Notes under the pieces: model-generated | Databases searched by the model: none | What the model was told of the DNA's origin: nothing | What the model saw: the letters and a program-made list of their open reading frames with translations, nothing else | Part shown: positions 1 through 13,489 of the stretch, one piece after another | How positions within the stretch are numbered: the first letter of the stretch is position 1 | Layout: each line of letters begins with the position of its first letter | Program-made: the position numbers and the translations under genes | Assembly: GCA_015680685.1 (NCBI GenBank) | Contig: MNCI01004113.1 | Location: 1,481,795 to 1,545,794, forward strand | From: Gnetum montanum | Lineage: Eukaryota > Streptophyta > Gnetopsida > Gnetales > Gnetaceae | DNA: 64,000 nucleotides | Direction of reading: 5' to 3'

Positions 1-476
1 TTGTTTACTTGTGGTTGNGCATTTGTTGAATCGTGCAGGATATGATATCCTTGGCACTCCCACTCACCTTAGATATAGTGAGTATGGGAAAATACAAATT
101 GGGACAAGATGGTTCCCAGGTACCTCAGGTTGGAGGTCTTTTGGACATGTACTCTTGGTGAGCCTTGTTCTGGGTGGACTAAGACCGTTGCTGGTAGACT
201 TTGTACGTTCATGTTTGCAATTGTATGTTTGTCTATTTCTGTATGCGTGTCTTCTTGGTTGCGCTTTCAAATTTTGCATGCGTGTTATCGTGGTTGCGTC
301 TATCATTCGTAACGCAAGGCTTAAATGTTTTACGTGGTATGATGATTTATTGTTGGGGACGTTGAGGATGCAGTGGTTATTTGTGTCATCCCAAAGCCAA
401 ATGGCTATGGTCTTGTTTGACAACGTATTGTGCATGAGGCATGATTGCCCTTATTGTTGATCCTTGTGAGTTGTGC

Positions 477-1333
477 NNNNNNNNNNNNNNNNNNNNNNNN
501 NNNNNNNNNNNNNNNNNNNNNNNNNNNNNNNNNNNNNNNNNNNNNNNNNNNNNNNNNNNNNNNNNNNNNNNNNNNNNNNNNNNNNNNNNNNNNNNNNNNN
601 NNNNNNNNNNNNNNNNNNNNNNNNNNNNNNNNNNNNNNNNNNNNNNNNNNNNNNNNNNNNNNNNNNNNNNNNNNNNNNNNNNNNNNNNNNNNNNNNNNNN
701 NNNNNNNNNNNNNNNNNNNNNNNNNNNNNNNNNNNNNNNNNNNNNNNNNNNNNNNNNNNNNNNNNNNNNNNNNNNNNNNNNNNNNNNNNNNNNNNNNNNN
801 NNNNNNNNNNNNNNNNNNNNNNNNNNNNNNNNNNNNNNNNNNNNNNNNNNNNNNNNNNNNNNNNNNNNNNNNNNNNNNNNNNNNNNNNNNNNNNNNNNNN
901 NNNNNNNNNNNNNNNNNNNNNNNNNNNNNNNNNNNNNNNNNNNNNNNNNNNNNNNNNNNNNNNNNNNNNNNNNNNNNNNNNNNNNNNNNNNNNNNNNNNN
1001 NNNNNNNNNNNNNNNNNNNNNNNNNNNNNNNNNNNNNNNNNNNNNNNNNNNNNNNNNNNNNNNNNNNNNNNNNNNNNNNNNNNNNNNNNNNNNNNNNNNN
1101 NNNNNNNNNNNNNNNNNNNNNNNNNNNNNNNNNNNNNNNNNNNNNNNNNNNNNNNNNNNNNNNNNNNNNNNNNNNNNNNNNNNNNNNNNNNNNNNNNNNN
1201 NNNNNNNNNNNNNNNNNNNNNNNNNNNNNNNNNNNNNNNNNNNNNNNNNNNNNNNNNNNNNNNNNNNNNNNNNNNNNNNNNNNNNNNNNNNNNNNNNNNN
1301 NNNNNNNNNNNNNNNNNNNNNNNNNNNNNNNNN
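477..1333. other. Assembly gap (857 N)
   Basis: Run of N inside family B copy 1. The matching part of copy 2 (about 17047-18050) is roughly 1 kb, so the gap size is plausible and probably hides only internal non-coding element sequence. Confidence 0.99.
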
Positions 1334-4073
1334 TTCGTGTCTTGAATCATTTTTGTTCGAGGTTACCTATGCGGTCGGTTCAGTGTGACAGTAGATCATG
1401 TATCTTTTGAGACAGTGCTACAATGACAAATGATCATTTATTCTTCGTGACAGAGATAGGTTTTTCTCAAAACAGCATGGTTCTTTCTTGGTATGCTCTT
1501 GGTGGCCTAAATCTTCCAGCCTAGGAAGGGTTTGGATAGTTTGTCCTACAGCCTTTTAGGCTTGGGTAGCATTCCCAAATATCATGTATGTTCCTATATA
1601 TGAACGTAATCTGATCCTTGGGTGTGAAATGTACCCTTGTGGTATTCTCAATTTGGTTGTATGCACTCAAAAGTGCTGGATGTATTGCCTATATGACTCA
1701 ATTGTCTCCTGGTTGTAGGCCTATGCCACACACTGTGACAAGGCCAAGCTTGATGTATGGTGTTTTCCTGGTGCTTGTTTTAAAGTGCCCTTGCTATATG
1801 TTGTAAATGGCCTTTGTGCCTTGATATATAATTCTGCTGAAAACCTCATGAAAAATGCTTTAGTTGTGATACGATATTGTAATGAACGGACTAGGGCATG
1901 TCCTTGCCCATTGTGCTCTTGAACTGGTGTCATGTGTTCTTGATGATGTTGGCATGCCTAGATGGTGTATGCTTGGTAAACGTCCTTGAGATAGGAAAAA
2001 TCTTGGGAACACATTTTCTTGTGTTCCTAGACTGGCAAAGATCTTGTCCACAGATGATCGTTGGTGACTGAAATTCACATCAATGCGATGTCTAACGGTG
2101 GGTTTGGGTAGAGTTATGGGTAGTGGCACCTAGACTTGCTCTTCCATGTTGTAAGCGATCGTGGAGCAGTAGTCCAAACATTGGGATAGTGGTCCATCCT
2201 TGAACAAATGACGTTACAGATACAAAACTTGTGATTTCTCTTGGTGGCCTTGTTTGGTGGGCTTGAATGTGCTCGAAACACTTGAGCCAATGCTTTCATG
2301 ATTGTGGGCTTCTAATGGTTTGTGCATGTTGGTGGGCTCTCGTAACAAATTGCTTTGGTGTGTTGGAGAGCTAGGATGCACTCTCATAGATTGGGACTGA
2401 TTGGTGCCTTCATGGTCCATGGTGTGATTCCATGATAGGGGACTCGTTGTGCCTAATAGGCTATGGTGTCTTGCTAAATTGTCCCATGTACTCTGTCCCT
2501 TATGTACACTGATGTATTATAGAGTCCCTCGTTGATGTATTGTCCCATGTCTCTGGTGTGATGTTAATTCATGTTGGTGATCTCACCTCCCTAGTGGGAT
2601 AGCAGAGTTGATCATGAGGGATCATTCTCCATTTCAATGGATACCCTCTTCAGTTCTTGAAATAATAAGGTAGGTGGTATTGAGACGGTTGTCTCTTGTA
2701 AGCAGTTGATGTTTGGGACTTGTTCCTAGCAGTGGTCCTATGATCGTGAACTCATGGGGCTTGCTTTTAGAGACAGAATGTTGTTACCCTGGTGAAATTC
2801 ATGAAACCTCCTTTGTGAGGTCATGTTGTTGATGTAAATTAAAGATACATATTGCTCCTCTTGTAGGCAAGGCATGATCTTGTGTACTCTCGTAGTTTTG
2901 GGATCTTCAGAGGAACTTTCTTGTTGGGGTTCTCTGGTAGACCATCCTTGTTGTAAACCATTTGGGGATGAATCGTGTTATGTTTGAGTTGTAATGATGT
3001 TGATGAAAGCCCATTCCATGTAAAAACTATCTTGAGGACCTGGTCCTCCTATGGGCAAGATGTTGTTCATGACTTGTGTTTATTGTTTAGGTTGAATGAC
3101 AATAGGTAGTGGTGCAGCCTTGTCCACCACAAATTGATGTAAATGGGCTTGACTGGGATGTATGAAAAAAAACCCAGATCTCCCAAGATGAAACAGAAAT
3201 GCTTGGTATCTTGAGTTGTTCTCAAGGGAAAATTGAAATTGGGTAAGACTTGTGGAGCCATGTCTTCCCTTAGCTGGTGACAGTTCCATGATTTGGTTCT
3301 ATTGGCTATATTAACTACTTGGGCACATATGAGGGTTGTGATACTTACCTATGGAAGAAACCTCCCAAAGAGGATCCTTCCTGCAAGTGCAAAATCTACT
3401 AAAAGGTGTTGATCGTGAGACTGGCAGTCGTTCTTGATATAGTGGGGAAATGCAAATTCTGAGAATGTTGATGTTCCTTGGAGAATTCATGATCTTGTTA
3501 CTCTCAGAGGTGACTCTATATTGTTCCTAGACCTTTTGTTCAGAAAATGGTGCTTGTCCCATAACTTGGTGTGGGAAGGATGGCTTGCATGTGGAAAATG
3601 TGGGTGACCCTTCTCCATGAACGAGATATTATGGTTACATTCGATGATGTGCTTATGGCTAATATGAGACAGGTGATGGAGGATTGTCATGGGGTTGGTT
3701 GTCCAATTGACCCTCCCTTGTTCTAACATTCGAGCAGGCATTCTCGATGTTGGACAATCACAAGAGGTGTTGTTGAAAGTTGGGGCTTGTTGTATGTAGC
3801 CTCTTGGAGAAGTTTCCAAATAGATTTTTGGATCTTCTCTCTTGTTGGAATACTAGGGAATGATGAATGATGGATTGAGGCATGCGATGCTGGTGTCTGC
3901 AGATGGCAAGGTCAAGCTCAAAGATCTACCCTTGTACCTTGTTTGTAAGGGAGAACATGCTTGCCTCCCTTCATACCAGCTTGAAAAAAAATGATGAGAA
4001 AAGAGATTGCGCATGGTACCGATGCATGTGGAATCAGTGCTTAGATGATTGCATTGGTGAGACCCCATGGGTC

Positions 4074-4172
4074 TCAATGCGAGTAGCAAAACATAGAGTT
4101 CTGAACTCGATGCGAGTAGCAAAACATGGAGTTTTGAACTCGATGTGAGTAGCAGAACATGGAGTTTTGGCA
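4074..4172 (+). repeat. 33-bp tandem repeat, three units
   Basis: Three consecutive 33-bp units begin at 4074, 4107 and 4140, each containing GCGAGTAGCAAAACAT or a close variant. The corresponding place in family B copy 2 (about 20978-21005) has one unit, so the array expanded after the copies separated. Confidence 0.85.
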
Positions 4173-4688
4173 AGCATGAGTTGCTTGCGGAGACATGGCT
4201 CTTAGGAGCATGTCCTCCCTCTCGATGTGATGTTCCTAAGTCCCTTACCATGGGTAGTGGCCTTCGTGAGCCCTCAAAAAAAATGAAGGGGTGCTGAGAT
4301 GCCATTCACAGAGGAACTCAGCGGGACTTGTGGAAGAGGAGCGATCTTCTTGCATAAGTTATGGGTTTACGCAAGAAGATATGTCTCTAGACCCTCAAAA
4401 GGGACGGATCTAGGGGACGCCTTAGAGACGTTGGCCCTTTGGGTTGGACTCTCCCGCTCGTATAGAGAAGGGAAGTCTTGGGCTTCCTCCAGTTGCCCTT
4501 GCGTTTCATGCAAGGCATTGGATGGAAGGACGTATCAGGTATTGGGGTTGGTACCTTCCTTCAAGCCTGGCGTCTAAGGAGTTGATGGATCCCCGGAATT
4601 GACGGAGTTCCGAACCCATGTGAAGTGTACACTCGAAGCTATCCTAGGCTCCGCTCCGAGGACGTCGCTTCTTTATGTGGGGGAGGAT

Positions 4689-5208
4689 TGTGAGAGATGT
4701 CCCAAGTGGTGGTTCTCTTGGGCTCTCCCCATGGTTCGGGGGCCATGGAACACTCTGAGGTGCCCTCGGGTGGCTCTCAAGTGTTACAAAACCCACCCCG
4801 GCTTGGTGGTACCAAGCTAGCAATGGGACACCCTCCTATTGCAACTCTCTTCTCTAAGTACTCTTCCTTCCGTCTTCTCCATGGAGAACTACATGGCCCT
4901 GATTCTACGGCGGTCGTAGATATGTAGGAAGCCAAAACTGGATAGTTTTGGTGCGGTGCCATGTCACACCTTGTACCAGATCATGAGGGATCTGGGGTGA
5001 GGTACCTTCCCTTGTAGGTGCATCGTCTCCCCTCTCATCGATGTGGTCTGCAAGGTTGTGTGTGTGCTTGTTTGCTTGGTTCTCTTCTGCTTGCACTCGT
5101 GAGAGGCTTGCTTGTGAGAGGTGTATTCCCCAGGTTTTCCACCCCAGATCCATTGGATCTTTGTGAATTCCTTGGGGTGCCGGGCAACGTCGGGGCAACG
5201 TTGTTACA
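4689..5208 (+). repeat. 3' LTR of family B copy 1
   Basis: Begins TGTGAGAGATGTCCC and ends AACGTTGTTACA, like the LTRs at 15565-16142 and 21530-22108. At 520 bp it is about 58 bp shorter than those. The missing part lies around 5070-5100, where the other copies carry a segment with CATACATTAAGAAG. Confidence 0.85.
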
Positions 5209-7580
5209 TTTATTCTTTCTTTTCCACTGTATTTTTCCACTTGTTATAAAAATGAAATTTTGAATGTACAAGTAAAACAAACAATTCAAAAATGCCCTCC
5301 CTAACAATGATGGCAATAATAGGGCCCTTACCCAAGACCATAGAGGTGTATTAATGGTACATGTGGTAAACCGGTCATTAACATCAAAGATGGTAGGAAC
5401 ATGATTATAGAGTTTACTTGCATATGTCATTATGTTGAATAAATAAATAAAGTTACATTACATATGCTACAAGAGAGGAAACTTGTGTTGCCACCATGAA
5501 GGAAATATTTTTTCTGATATTTTATAATTGTAATATTTTTTATGTATTTTATACATAAAGAATAAAACAATGAACAATGAACTACACACATCTGTTGCAA
5601 TCCCTTGCGGGACAAATGGAATGTTTGCATACAAGAAAGAAAACAAGAAACACACCTTTATGTTATAATCCTTTGCAGAAAAGGCATAGTGTAGAAATCT
5701 AATACACACTGAATTTGTGGTGTGATCCTTTATGAGGCAAGTGCAACACATACAATAGAAGGGATAAAATATCCTCAATCACATCCTCAATGGCCCAACA
5801 CTATTTCAGACAGGTGACCTCATTGGACAAGGTGCAACCATCACAAGCTTTACATAGCTAAGCTAATCTATCTAACTACAGGAATTAATTTAATTATAAT
5901 TTTAAAATCTAATAAATAAATTCATTAATAAGATATCATTATCAAGGTTTAATGAAACACACTTAAAAAATTAAAAGAAATCAAACTAAGCTTTTTTCAT
6001 CATAAAGACTCAACGTCATGTTGGTTAAATGGTTTCAGGTTGCAAAAACATGATAGCACTCTAACAAAGTCTCACATGGTAAAGTAGCGACTCAAAAATA
6101 CAAAGAAAATAAAAAAGACCCACTTACCCAAGGGATGGAGAAGCTAGAAAACCAAAGTAAGGCAAAGGAATGGAAATTTAAGATGTGAAATGAGTTTCTT
6201 GTTCATGTCTTTATTGTTTTCAAATAAGGTACAAGAGAGGTATGGTAGTGCTAGGAAGCTAGCTCCAAGGGGCTAGCACAAGGGACTATTTTTTGGATTC
6301 TTATTTAGCTTAAAAATTGCAAATTTAAGCATATTTTAAACTCCAAATTATGGACACATGACCCAAATGAGTTCCTAATGCCTAGAGAAGGTTTCAGAGC
6401 ATAGGGAACATAGAGACAAGAGTCCAAGGAGTGAAAAGTATAAGGAAAGAGGAGCTACACCTATAGACATGTAGTCAAACTTACACCACACATCAATACC
6501 TCAATCTCTACTATTATTGAAGTGTGTCAAATCATCTGAGACAAGTCTAGAGCTTACAAAATGATACAATATTGCTACTAGATGCCTCATTTGTAGCCTT
6601 TGCCTCCAACAATGTTTTTCATTCCTTTTGGTACATAATGTCTAGAGAGAGAGAAGGATTTTTGTGAAAAACCTCCAAAATTCTTGAGTGGGGAAAAACC
6701 ATGGGAAAGTAGTGTAGAGGCCTTATATCAAAGCAAACCAAGACATACTAATCTTCAAGTATGACATGCATCCAAGCCCCAATAACCATACCTTAGACAC
6801 ATGCAATTTCTCTTTATAACCCCTTATAATAGCTTTCACAGTCCTCTAGAACTTTCGAGATTTACCTTTTCATGCTCCTCTGGAATCTTCTAGATTCCCC
6901 TTTACAACATCAAGTTAACATAAGAAAAAATATTTTTAATATTACAAGGGTTATGACCTTTTGAATTAACATTATAATGATTTTTGAAAGTACAAAAGAA
7001 TTAGCTTTATTTTAATTATATATTTCTATCTTCAACAATATGGCATCATCAAATAGTTTTTGGTTTTGTTTTAGAAAATTAGGTTAAGTGAAAATGAAAT
7101 CGACAGTTTTGACTTAACAATTTATAAAACCCGGGAACAACTCATGTACCCTCACATATGTGATGCAATTTAAACTACAACATGAGAAATTAAGATATCT
7201 GCAAATGGCGTTTAGCCTTTTTTTTTTTTGAAAAATTAATAAATGTAAAAATGAAATTCATAGTTTTTGATTGACATATGATAGACAAACCAACACATGT
7301 TGATTTTGTAATTGATCAAGTTTCAACACTATTTGCTTGTCTAGGAAAAATTGTAAAGCTTTTACATATCTAGATATGTTATGGATCATTTGTAACTTTG
7401 AGGTGTTAAAATTATGACTAAAAGTGTTTGCAATATTTAGGAAGCATCCCATGCAGTTGTTTGACTGTAAAAACTCATGAGTGGGTTTGTTGAAAATGTG
7501 CACGAATGAGAAGTTTGATCATATGCATAAGAAAGTTCTCTATATAAATGATGATTTTATTTATTTGTTATTTATCACAG
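5209..7580. other. AT-rich intergenic sequence
   Basis: No ORF with recognisable protein similarity, no RNA gene and no clear repeat boundary was found. The sequence is AT-rich with short poly-T and poly-A runs. A copy of GCATAAGAAAGTTCT at about 7526 recurs inside the exon candidate at 7588, suggesting a small local duplication. Confidence 0.5.
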
Positions 7581-7688
7581 GCAACATTGCATAAGAAAGT
7601 TCTGTATATGGCTAGCCAACTTGGACTTGATCCCCCAACAATGGCTCTGGTTGCAGGGAATGCAAGGCGCAAACAGTGCAAGCCTTAG
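7581..7688 (+). CDS. Candidate terminal exon of an unrecognised gene
   Basis: A strong plant-type acceptor (T-rich tract then ATCACAG) precedes 36 in-frame codons ending in TAG at 7686-7688. The encoded peptide contains the string LGLDPPTMALVAGNARRKQ, whose composition and codon use look protein-coding, unlike the flanks. I do not recognise the protein and found no convincing upstream exon, so this could be the last exon of a gene with a very long intron, or a relic. The following 1 kb could be 3' UTR. Confidence 0.35.
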   Translation, partial: ATLHKKVLYMASQLGLDPPTMALVAGNARRKQCKP

Positions 7689-8788
7689 TAAATTGTGAGA
7701 CAGCTGCAAATGCTTTTGGTTGCAGTTTAGGATCATGCTTGATCATTCTCACAGTTTATTGCTTTGTTTCTTTATCATCACAAGAAAGAAGTAATATACA
7801 TCATACTTAAATAACTTCTTAAATGACAAAATGGCTTCTGCTTGCGATTCCAACAGGACCAAACAGGAGCAATTCCATTTTCAACCACTCATTCTTTATG
7901 TTCTTGTCTCTTCACTGCCAAAGAGGTATGCACTATTGCTATTTTTCATGTTAATTTAATTAGTAGCCAGGCTATCAGTTAATGCAGCAAGAATGTGCTA
8001 AAGCATATTCCTTGTAGTTTTGTTCACTGCTGCACAGTTAATTTACAAGAAATTTTCAATTCATCGAGTAACGTTTTCAAAGGATACTTTAAGGCAAATG
8101 AACATTTAAATGTTGGCAAAAGTTTTGTTGTGGCTTCCTTAATATCTATTAACTTTCGTTCAGATGTGCCGTTGTTAGTTCTTGAATTTACATATATAAT
8201 ACCTTATATCAAAGTGTTCCTTTTGCAAATCCAATATTAGATTGACATAAAAAATAATGAATCATATTCTTTGTAAAAGGAAGTTTATCCTCCCTCCAGA
8301 TTTCATATTATTTATGAACTAGGGCAGTTTTTTGAAGTTTAAAATACTAACTATAAGTTAGTCCGGAAATATAGTTATCAGCTAGGTGTAGTTTGTGTTA
8401 AGGATTTTGGGATTAATACTCAAGCTTAACATATCATGTTCTTGGTTAAATATTTATACCTGTGAGAGGTTTACAAGGTAATTAAATATGATTGTTAATA
8501 ATTAACTAATAGGTATAACTTGTCGATAAGGGGCGACCTTTCTGTATTGGTATAAAGGTTTATGCATTTTCATTGTCGTGTATGTTCAGATCACAATAAA
8601 CAATGGATAATGATCAATCATGGTGTATAAGTCTTTAGTGTTTTATTGAGTAGTTGCTCCGACAATTGTTATAGTTCTATGTTCACAATATTATACTGTG
8701 TTGTTTAATTCATACATCATATGCAGTCTACAAGTCTCTTTTTGTACAAGGCATGTACGCTATATAATGGTAAGGTGCCATGATTTGA
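7689..8788. other. Non-coding sequence
   Basis: No supported gene. It may include the 3' UTR of the exon candidate that ends at 7688. The ORF at 7995-8240 has no recognisable domain. Confidence 0.4.
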
Positions 8789-8789
8789 A

Positions 8790-8900
8790 GGGATGATAAG
8801 GTACTTGTTTATCAATTCATAAAGCCTGGTTTAAGCCTGCTGCAACCACTCAAAAAGAAGTTCAGCTTTTGACCATCTATGCACCCTCGTAGAACACTAG
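8790..8900 (+). repeat. SINE-like repeat, copy 1
   Basis: Contains AAGGTACTTGTTTATCAA, then GGTTTAAGCCTGCTGCAACC and ACTCAAAAAGAAGTTC, in the same order and spacing as copies at 15007-15112 (plus), 42860-42985 (minus) and 43015-43130 (minus). GGTTTAAGCC is a degenerate tRNA-type B box. This suggests a tRNA-derived SINE; the box A match is weak. Confidence 0.5.
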
Positions 8901-10440
8901 CTTGGCAAAATGAGCATTTAGCCTCTGGATGATAACCCTTGTATAAGTCTTTTTTATATACATGGATTAGTATTTTACTGAGCAGTTGCTTTTACAATTG
9001 TGACACATTTATGTTCAATATATTGTATCAGGCCCTTTAACTTATAAATTATATGTTTGTGTCTAATCCATTGATTATGAACTCTTTATATTGTAACTGT
9101 GAAATTTATATACATGGTTCAGTTTTTCTATTTTTGACATCATACTTGTTAAGTTACATTTATCAAACAACTTGGTTTATCAATTCTTGTGGATCTTATT
9201 TTTTTCACATAATATTAGAGTGGGTTGGTTGTTTTGCAGTTGGTTATCTCTATAGCTATAACCATGGTCAAGGAAGTCCACAGTTGATGGAAATTACTTG
9301 GATTTAATATTGTTATTAACCCTAGTCCAAAAGGTTAAAATAGTAAAATTGCAAAGTCACACCTCATACCTTGCGCATTTGGGAGTTGTGACTATTGTTA
9401 GGAGAATTGGTATTTTGAAGTTGTCAAAATGTCATGTTGCCATCAGACATGGTCATTTGGATCTTTGACATATTGCTGACACTGAGGAGAATTGTTTGCA
9501 AAGCTTCAAATGTTAAAGATCAAGTAATTCAGCATGGGGTAACCCCATCGAGCAGGGCATCCTATGCTCATTGGTTGACCCCACCTTAAATATGGAAATC
9601 ACATTCAAAATTAGCTGGCAGCATCAAATGGGTCAACCCACAAAATTGCAAGAAAAGATATACGGGCCAACTCGAAGCATGGGTTGCCTTAACCAAGATA
9701 TAATTTTTTTACAAGCCTTGATCAGGCATCGTAATGAATAGGTCACTCCCACCTGAAGGTAACAGTAAAAATATACAAGGCATTCTGGGAAGACGAATCC
9801 CTCATTTGTGACCAAGTGGTGTGATGGGATGTACTCTTTTGGAGGATTTGATGATGGTGATTGTTAGATTGAAGTTGAGGACGATAGACCTGAACATTCA
9901 GATTTAAATTCAAACTATAAATGGATTTGAAGAAAAGAGAAGATGTTGCTAGTTCAAGTGTGTAAGAACCACCAATTCTTTTATCTGATAGAGAATTTCG
10001 AATTTGTATGTATTGAGCTCTATGGTTTCATCTATTCTCTTAATTGTATCATTTGTATTGGTCCTTTCTTTTTTTGAACAAGTAAATTTGCACTGATCTT
10101 CATTGTGATGTAGTTTGTCCATTCTAGAATAAACATCTTGTAGCATCAAATCTTTCTCTTTTTTTCGAAGTTGGGCTGAGGATTAGCCTTGAAACTCCCA
10201 TTGTAGATTGATTGAGAGATTGAAAACCCAAAACTAGTAGGGAACCAAGCAAGGACAAGGATTGAGGAGCCTCTACTAGTGGAATAGGCCCAAGCTTAAG
10301 CCCAATACAATGTTGATATACTGTGCCTTACATTTATTTGTTATTGTTCTTTTATGGATTACTGAATTTTATTACGAGGGATTTGAATCTTAATAGTTCA
10401 ATGGATGCGAATCAACTTTAAATCATGCTATTCACCCTCA
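8901..10440. other. Non-coding sequence
   Basis: No supported gene, RNA or repeat boundary. Short ORFs here (for example 9053-9307) have no recognisable features. Confidence 0.4.
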
Positions 10441-13028
10441 TCTAGGGTGTTTTTTCAATATATAAGTGGTATCAAAACTTGATCTCTTGTTGTAAAGTAA
10501 TATCCTAAGAAAACACACTTAAATGAGCACCAGAGAGTCACAACCTTTTGCAAGTCTTCTTTCTTTTATGGGTCCAATTAGGTTTATTGGAAGAATAGGT
10601 TGAACATCTTTCTCCAATCCATGGACTTTGGTATTACCTCTTGTGATATACAGACCCTGCAAAAGTTTACACTACGTTAGATGGTCACTCCTACAGTAAA
10701 GTAAAAGATTTGAGAAAATGAACGGATGAGAATAAGAAGGCTCATGGTGCAATGCAAAATCACTAGATTATTAGTCATTTACACAAGTGAAACCACTACA
10801 GTTGAAGAAAGTATGACATAGGGATTTGTTGATGTGCAAAATAAAGATTAGCTAAATGTTGAAGATCTTAGACTCACCACAAGTTCCCTATAGTTGATGT
10901 TTAGCCACTATGCCTTTGAGAACAGATAACTCTGGTTTTTTCCAGGTCCACAACTTGTAAAGATATTGTAGATGAATATTTGTATAATTTTGTATTTTTG
11001 AAAGATTTAGCATATTTTTACTATTAAGGACCTAGAGTCTAAAACAAAGGCAAACAATGTTAGTAGAAACTTGGTTATTCATCCTCATCTTTCTAGCTTT
11101 GTGCCAACAAAATGGGGTCAGTTGCAATTTTGGTGATTAATCATTCTATTACTGAACATAACAAAGTTTTGAAATAACTTATGTTATCTTATTTTTCTGT
11201 AATTGCACACTATGTGAGAGGATGGTGCAGGGGTGTTGCACCTTGATAAACCCCAATAGGAACCAATCATAACTTCCAAGAAAATCTAGCTTAGAAAATA
11301 AGAATAACACAATAAAATGGAGAGAATCTCCCTTACATTAAGATAATTCACAAAAAACATAGAAAATGCATCAAAGATGAGAAGCCAAGCTCAACTCACA
11401 ACTCTCCCAAGGATCTTAGAGGCCACACTTGTCCTCTCTTAATCCTCAACTGCTCACAATGGAGCCCAAGCTCAAGAAAAGACACTTATAGGAGATTCTC
11501 CTAATCTCTCTCAAGTGCTCTCCCTTGCCTTTCACTCAAGTTCCTTGCACAACCTCTCTTCCCTCAAGAACTCTCTCTCTTGCCCTCTATTGCAATGTTT
11601 GACCTTCAGTGTTTGCACTTTGGCCCTTAGCACTTCGGCACTTGGCACTGTGGCAACTAGGACCACAACACTTGGCACTTGGGTCTTAACAATGGTGAAT
11701 TACAACAATATTTATAAGAAACTAGAAGATAAGAATCCTAGAAACCTTTCCTCAACTCAACTTGAGGTACTTTAGATGTTTCCCAAGTCTTCTCACCTTC
11801 TCCCCGATTGTTTCCATCTTTCTTTGGCTGTTTCCTGAATTGGAATGGGTGTTTTCAAAAGTTTCCCCATGCGTCTGGGTTGTCTTTGGCTTTGTTGGGA
11901 CATCTCCTATGAAAGCCTTGATTTTGGGAGAGACATCTCTTGTTTTTGGTAGATGTCTACTTTGGTCTTGGTATGTCTACACTTTAGGGGAGACGTCTAT
12001 CTTGCAGGTGGAAAAATAAAACTACTTGTTTTGATGCTTGGAGCCTTCGGATGCCTCCAAACAAGTCCCCATAGACCCTATAACCTCCTAAACTCATAAA
12101 AATGAGCAAAAACACTTAGAAACATGCCAAGATATCCAAGAATCATCCTCAACAAAATCAACTCTGAAAGACACATAACATGTAGGGTAGAACAAGAAAA
12201 TCAGAAGAGGTGTCCCTACACTAGAGGACAAGCAACTGAATGAGTAAGCTATAGAATACAAAGAGAAACATCTTGGCCAAGGTATATGAATTAAATAGGA
12301 AGGTGGGTTCCTTAGAGGCAGAGGTGTTAAACAAGAAGGAAAGTTTTGACAGTTAGTTCAATGATTGAAGAGAGTGTGAGTAAGCCGTAGAATAAAGAGA
12401 GAAATACCATGGCTAAAGTAGATGAATTAAATAGGAAGATGGATTCCTTGGCCAAAGATTTAGATGCTCTAAAAAGAGCCAAAGCTAAGAAGGTAGAGTT
12501 GATAACATTGAATGTAGACAAGGAATTGCCAACCATGATTATCAACACTGTGCAATAAGAAAAGGGGAAGTTGAACTCTGGTTAGCCAAGTCTAGAGGTG
12601 AAGCTTTAAAGAATCACAATACATCATTAGATAGTGAGAAAATTTTAAAAGTAATTGAATCGCCTTAACAAATTTTAATCTGGAGGTTAGAAATAGATAC
12701 AAAGGTCTGAAACAAAAAACTGATTTGGCGGAAAAGCTAAATAAGGAGAAGGAATCCGAGCAGTAAACCAAATCAAAGTTTAAAGAACTACTGATTAATG
12801 TTAATGTGGTGATTGTTTATATAAAAACTCTTACTGACAAGGTTGAATGAAAATTATATTAGTATTTTAGAGCCTCCAGAAGCAGTGCCTGACTCCACCA
12901 AAAAGATGATGGATGATGGTATGTTTCATAACTTGATGAATGCCAAATCATTCCTTAGTTGCAAATGTTATAATTTTCTTGCCACAATGTATACCAGACA
13001 CATCATAGCAAAGCTACGTAAACCTTAG
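10441..13028 (+). mobile_element. Decayed retroelement gag-like remnant
   Basis: At 10472 the sequence TGGTATCAAAACTTGATC resembles a tRNA-iMet primer-binding site (TGGTATCAGAGC). About 100 bases further on, a heavily interrupted reading frame (about 10570-10950) recalls plant Copia gag, including WKNRLNIFLQSMDFG. From about 12230 a lysine- and glutamate-rich coiled-coil-like frame contains an imperfect tandem duplication (about 12236-12345 and 12370-12470). No pol is visible. This could be a very old Copia-like or unclassified element. An LTR-like insertion (11213-12218) interrupts it. Confidence 0.3.
11213..12218. mobile_element. LTR-like insertion with CACTA target duplication
   Basis: A 1,006-bp segment starting TGTGAGAGGATGG is flanked on both sides by CACTA (11208-11212 and 12219-12223). 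The length, TG start and 5-bp duplication suit a solo LTR, although the end reads CCCTA rather than CA. The 5-bp match alone is modest evidence. No coding content was recognised. Confidence 0.4.
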
Positions 13029-13489
13029 CTTGTTTATTATTAAGCTTGTTTAGATGCCATTCTTTAATAATCTTAGCTATATTATTTGAATTCAGTTGCA
13101 TTTGCTGGACATTTGTCAAATTGATGTTGCATTGAATATAAGGAAGGACATTGCCAAAATAAATGATTTATTATCTATGGTCCTTGTGAGTAGAAAGTGT
13201 AACTCTTATCCTATATTATCCCCTTTTCCAAAGATATTCTTTGGTTGAGAGCCTTCCCATAATTGCTTTACCTATAAATAATCTTAGTCATGAAGGTAAA
13301 CCTTAAAATCACAGTGCAACTGAACCTGCTCCACCTCCATTAAAGTTTAATAACCTTGTTTTAATTGATAGGTGTAAGTTTGATTCCACTTCCAAATATT
13401 ATTTACTAGATAAACATGTTGCATAAACAAAGAATTAATAGCTTGAAGACTTTCCAAATACATGAAGGATTTTTAATACTAGGAACATT

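Larger units (their letters stand above)
1..5208 (+). mobile_element. Family B non-coding LTR retrotransposon, copy 1 (5' part outside the window)
   Basis: The whole stretch aligns by eye, in the same order and orientation, with 16409-22108, which is a complete element. It therefore lacks only about 0.8 kb (5' LTR, primer-binding site and first internal bases) beyond the left edge. It ends in a TG...CA LTR preceded by a purine tract (about 4675-4688). No gag or pol domain is recognisable on either strand, and the small ORFs are not conserved in length between the copies. This fits a LARD-like (large retrotransposon derivative) element mobilised in trans. The expected 5-bp target duplication, judged from the right flank, is TTTAT; the left copy cannot be seen. 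Confidence 0.8.

Noticed and set aside
441-1410. Several ORFs of about 300 codons at the left edge
   Set aside because: They consist almost wholly of the N gap and reflect no real sequence.
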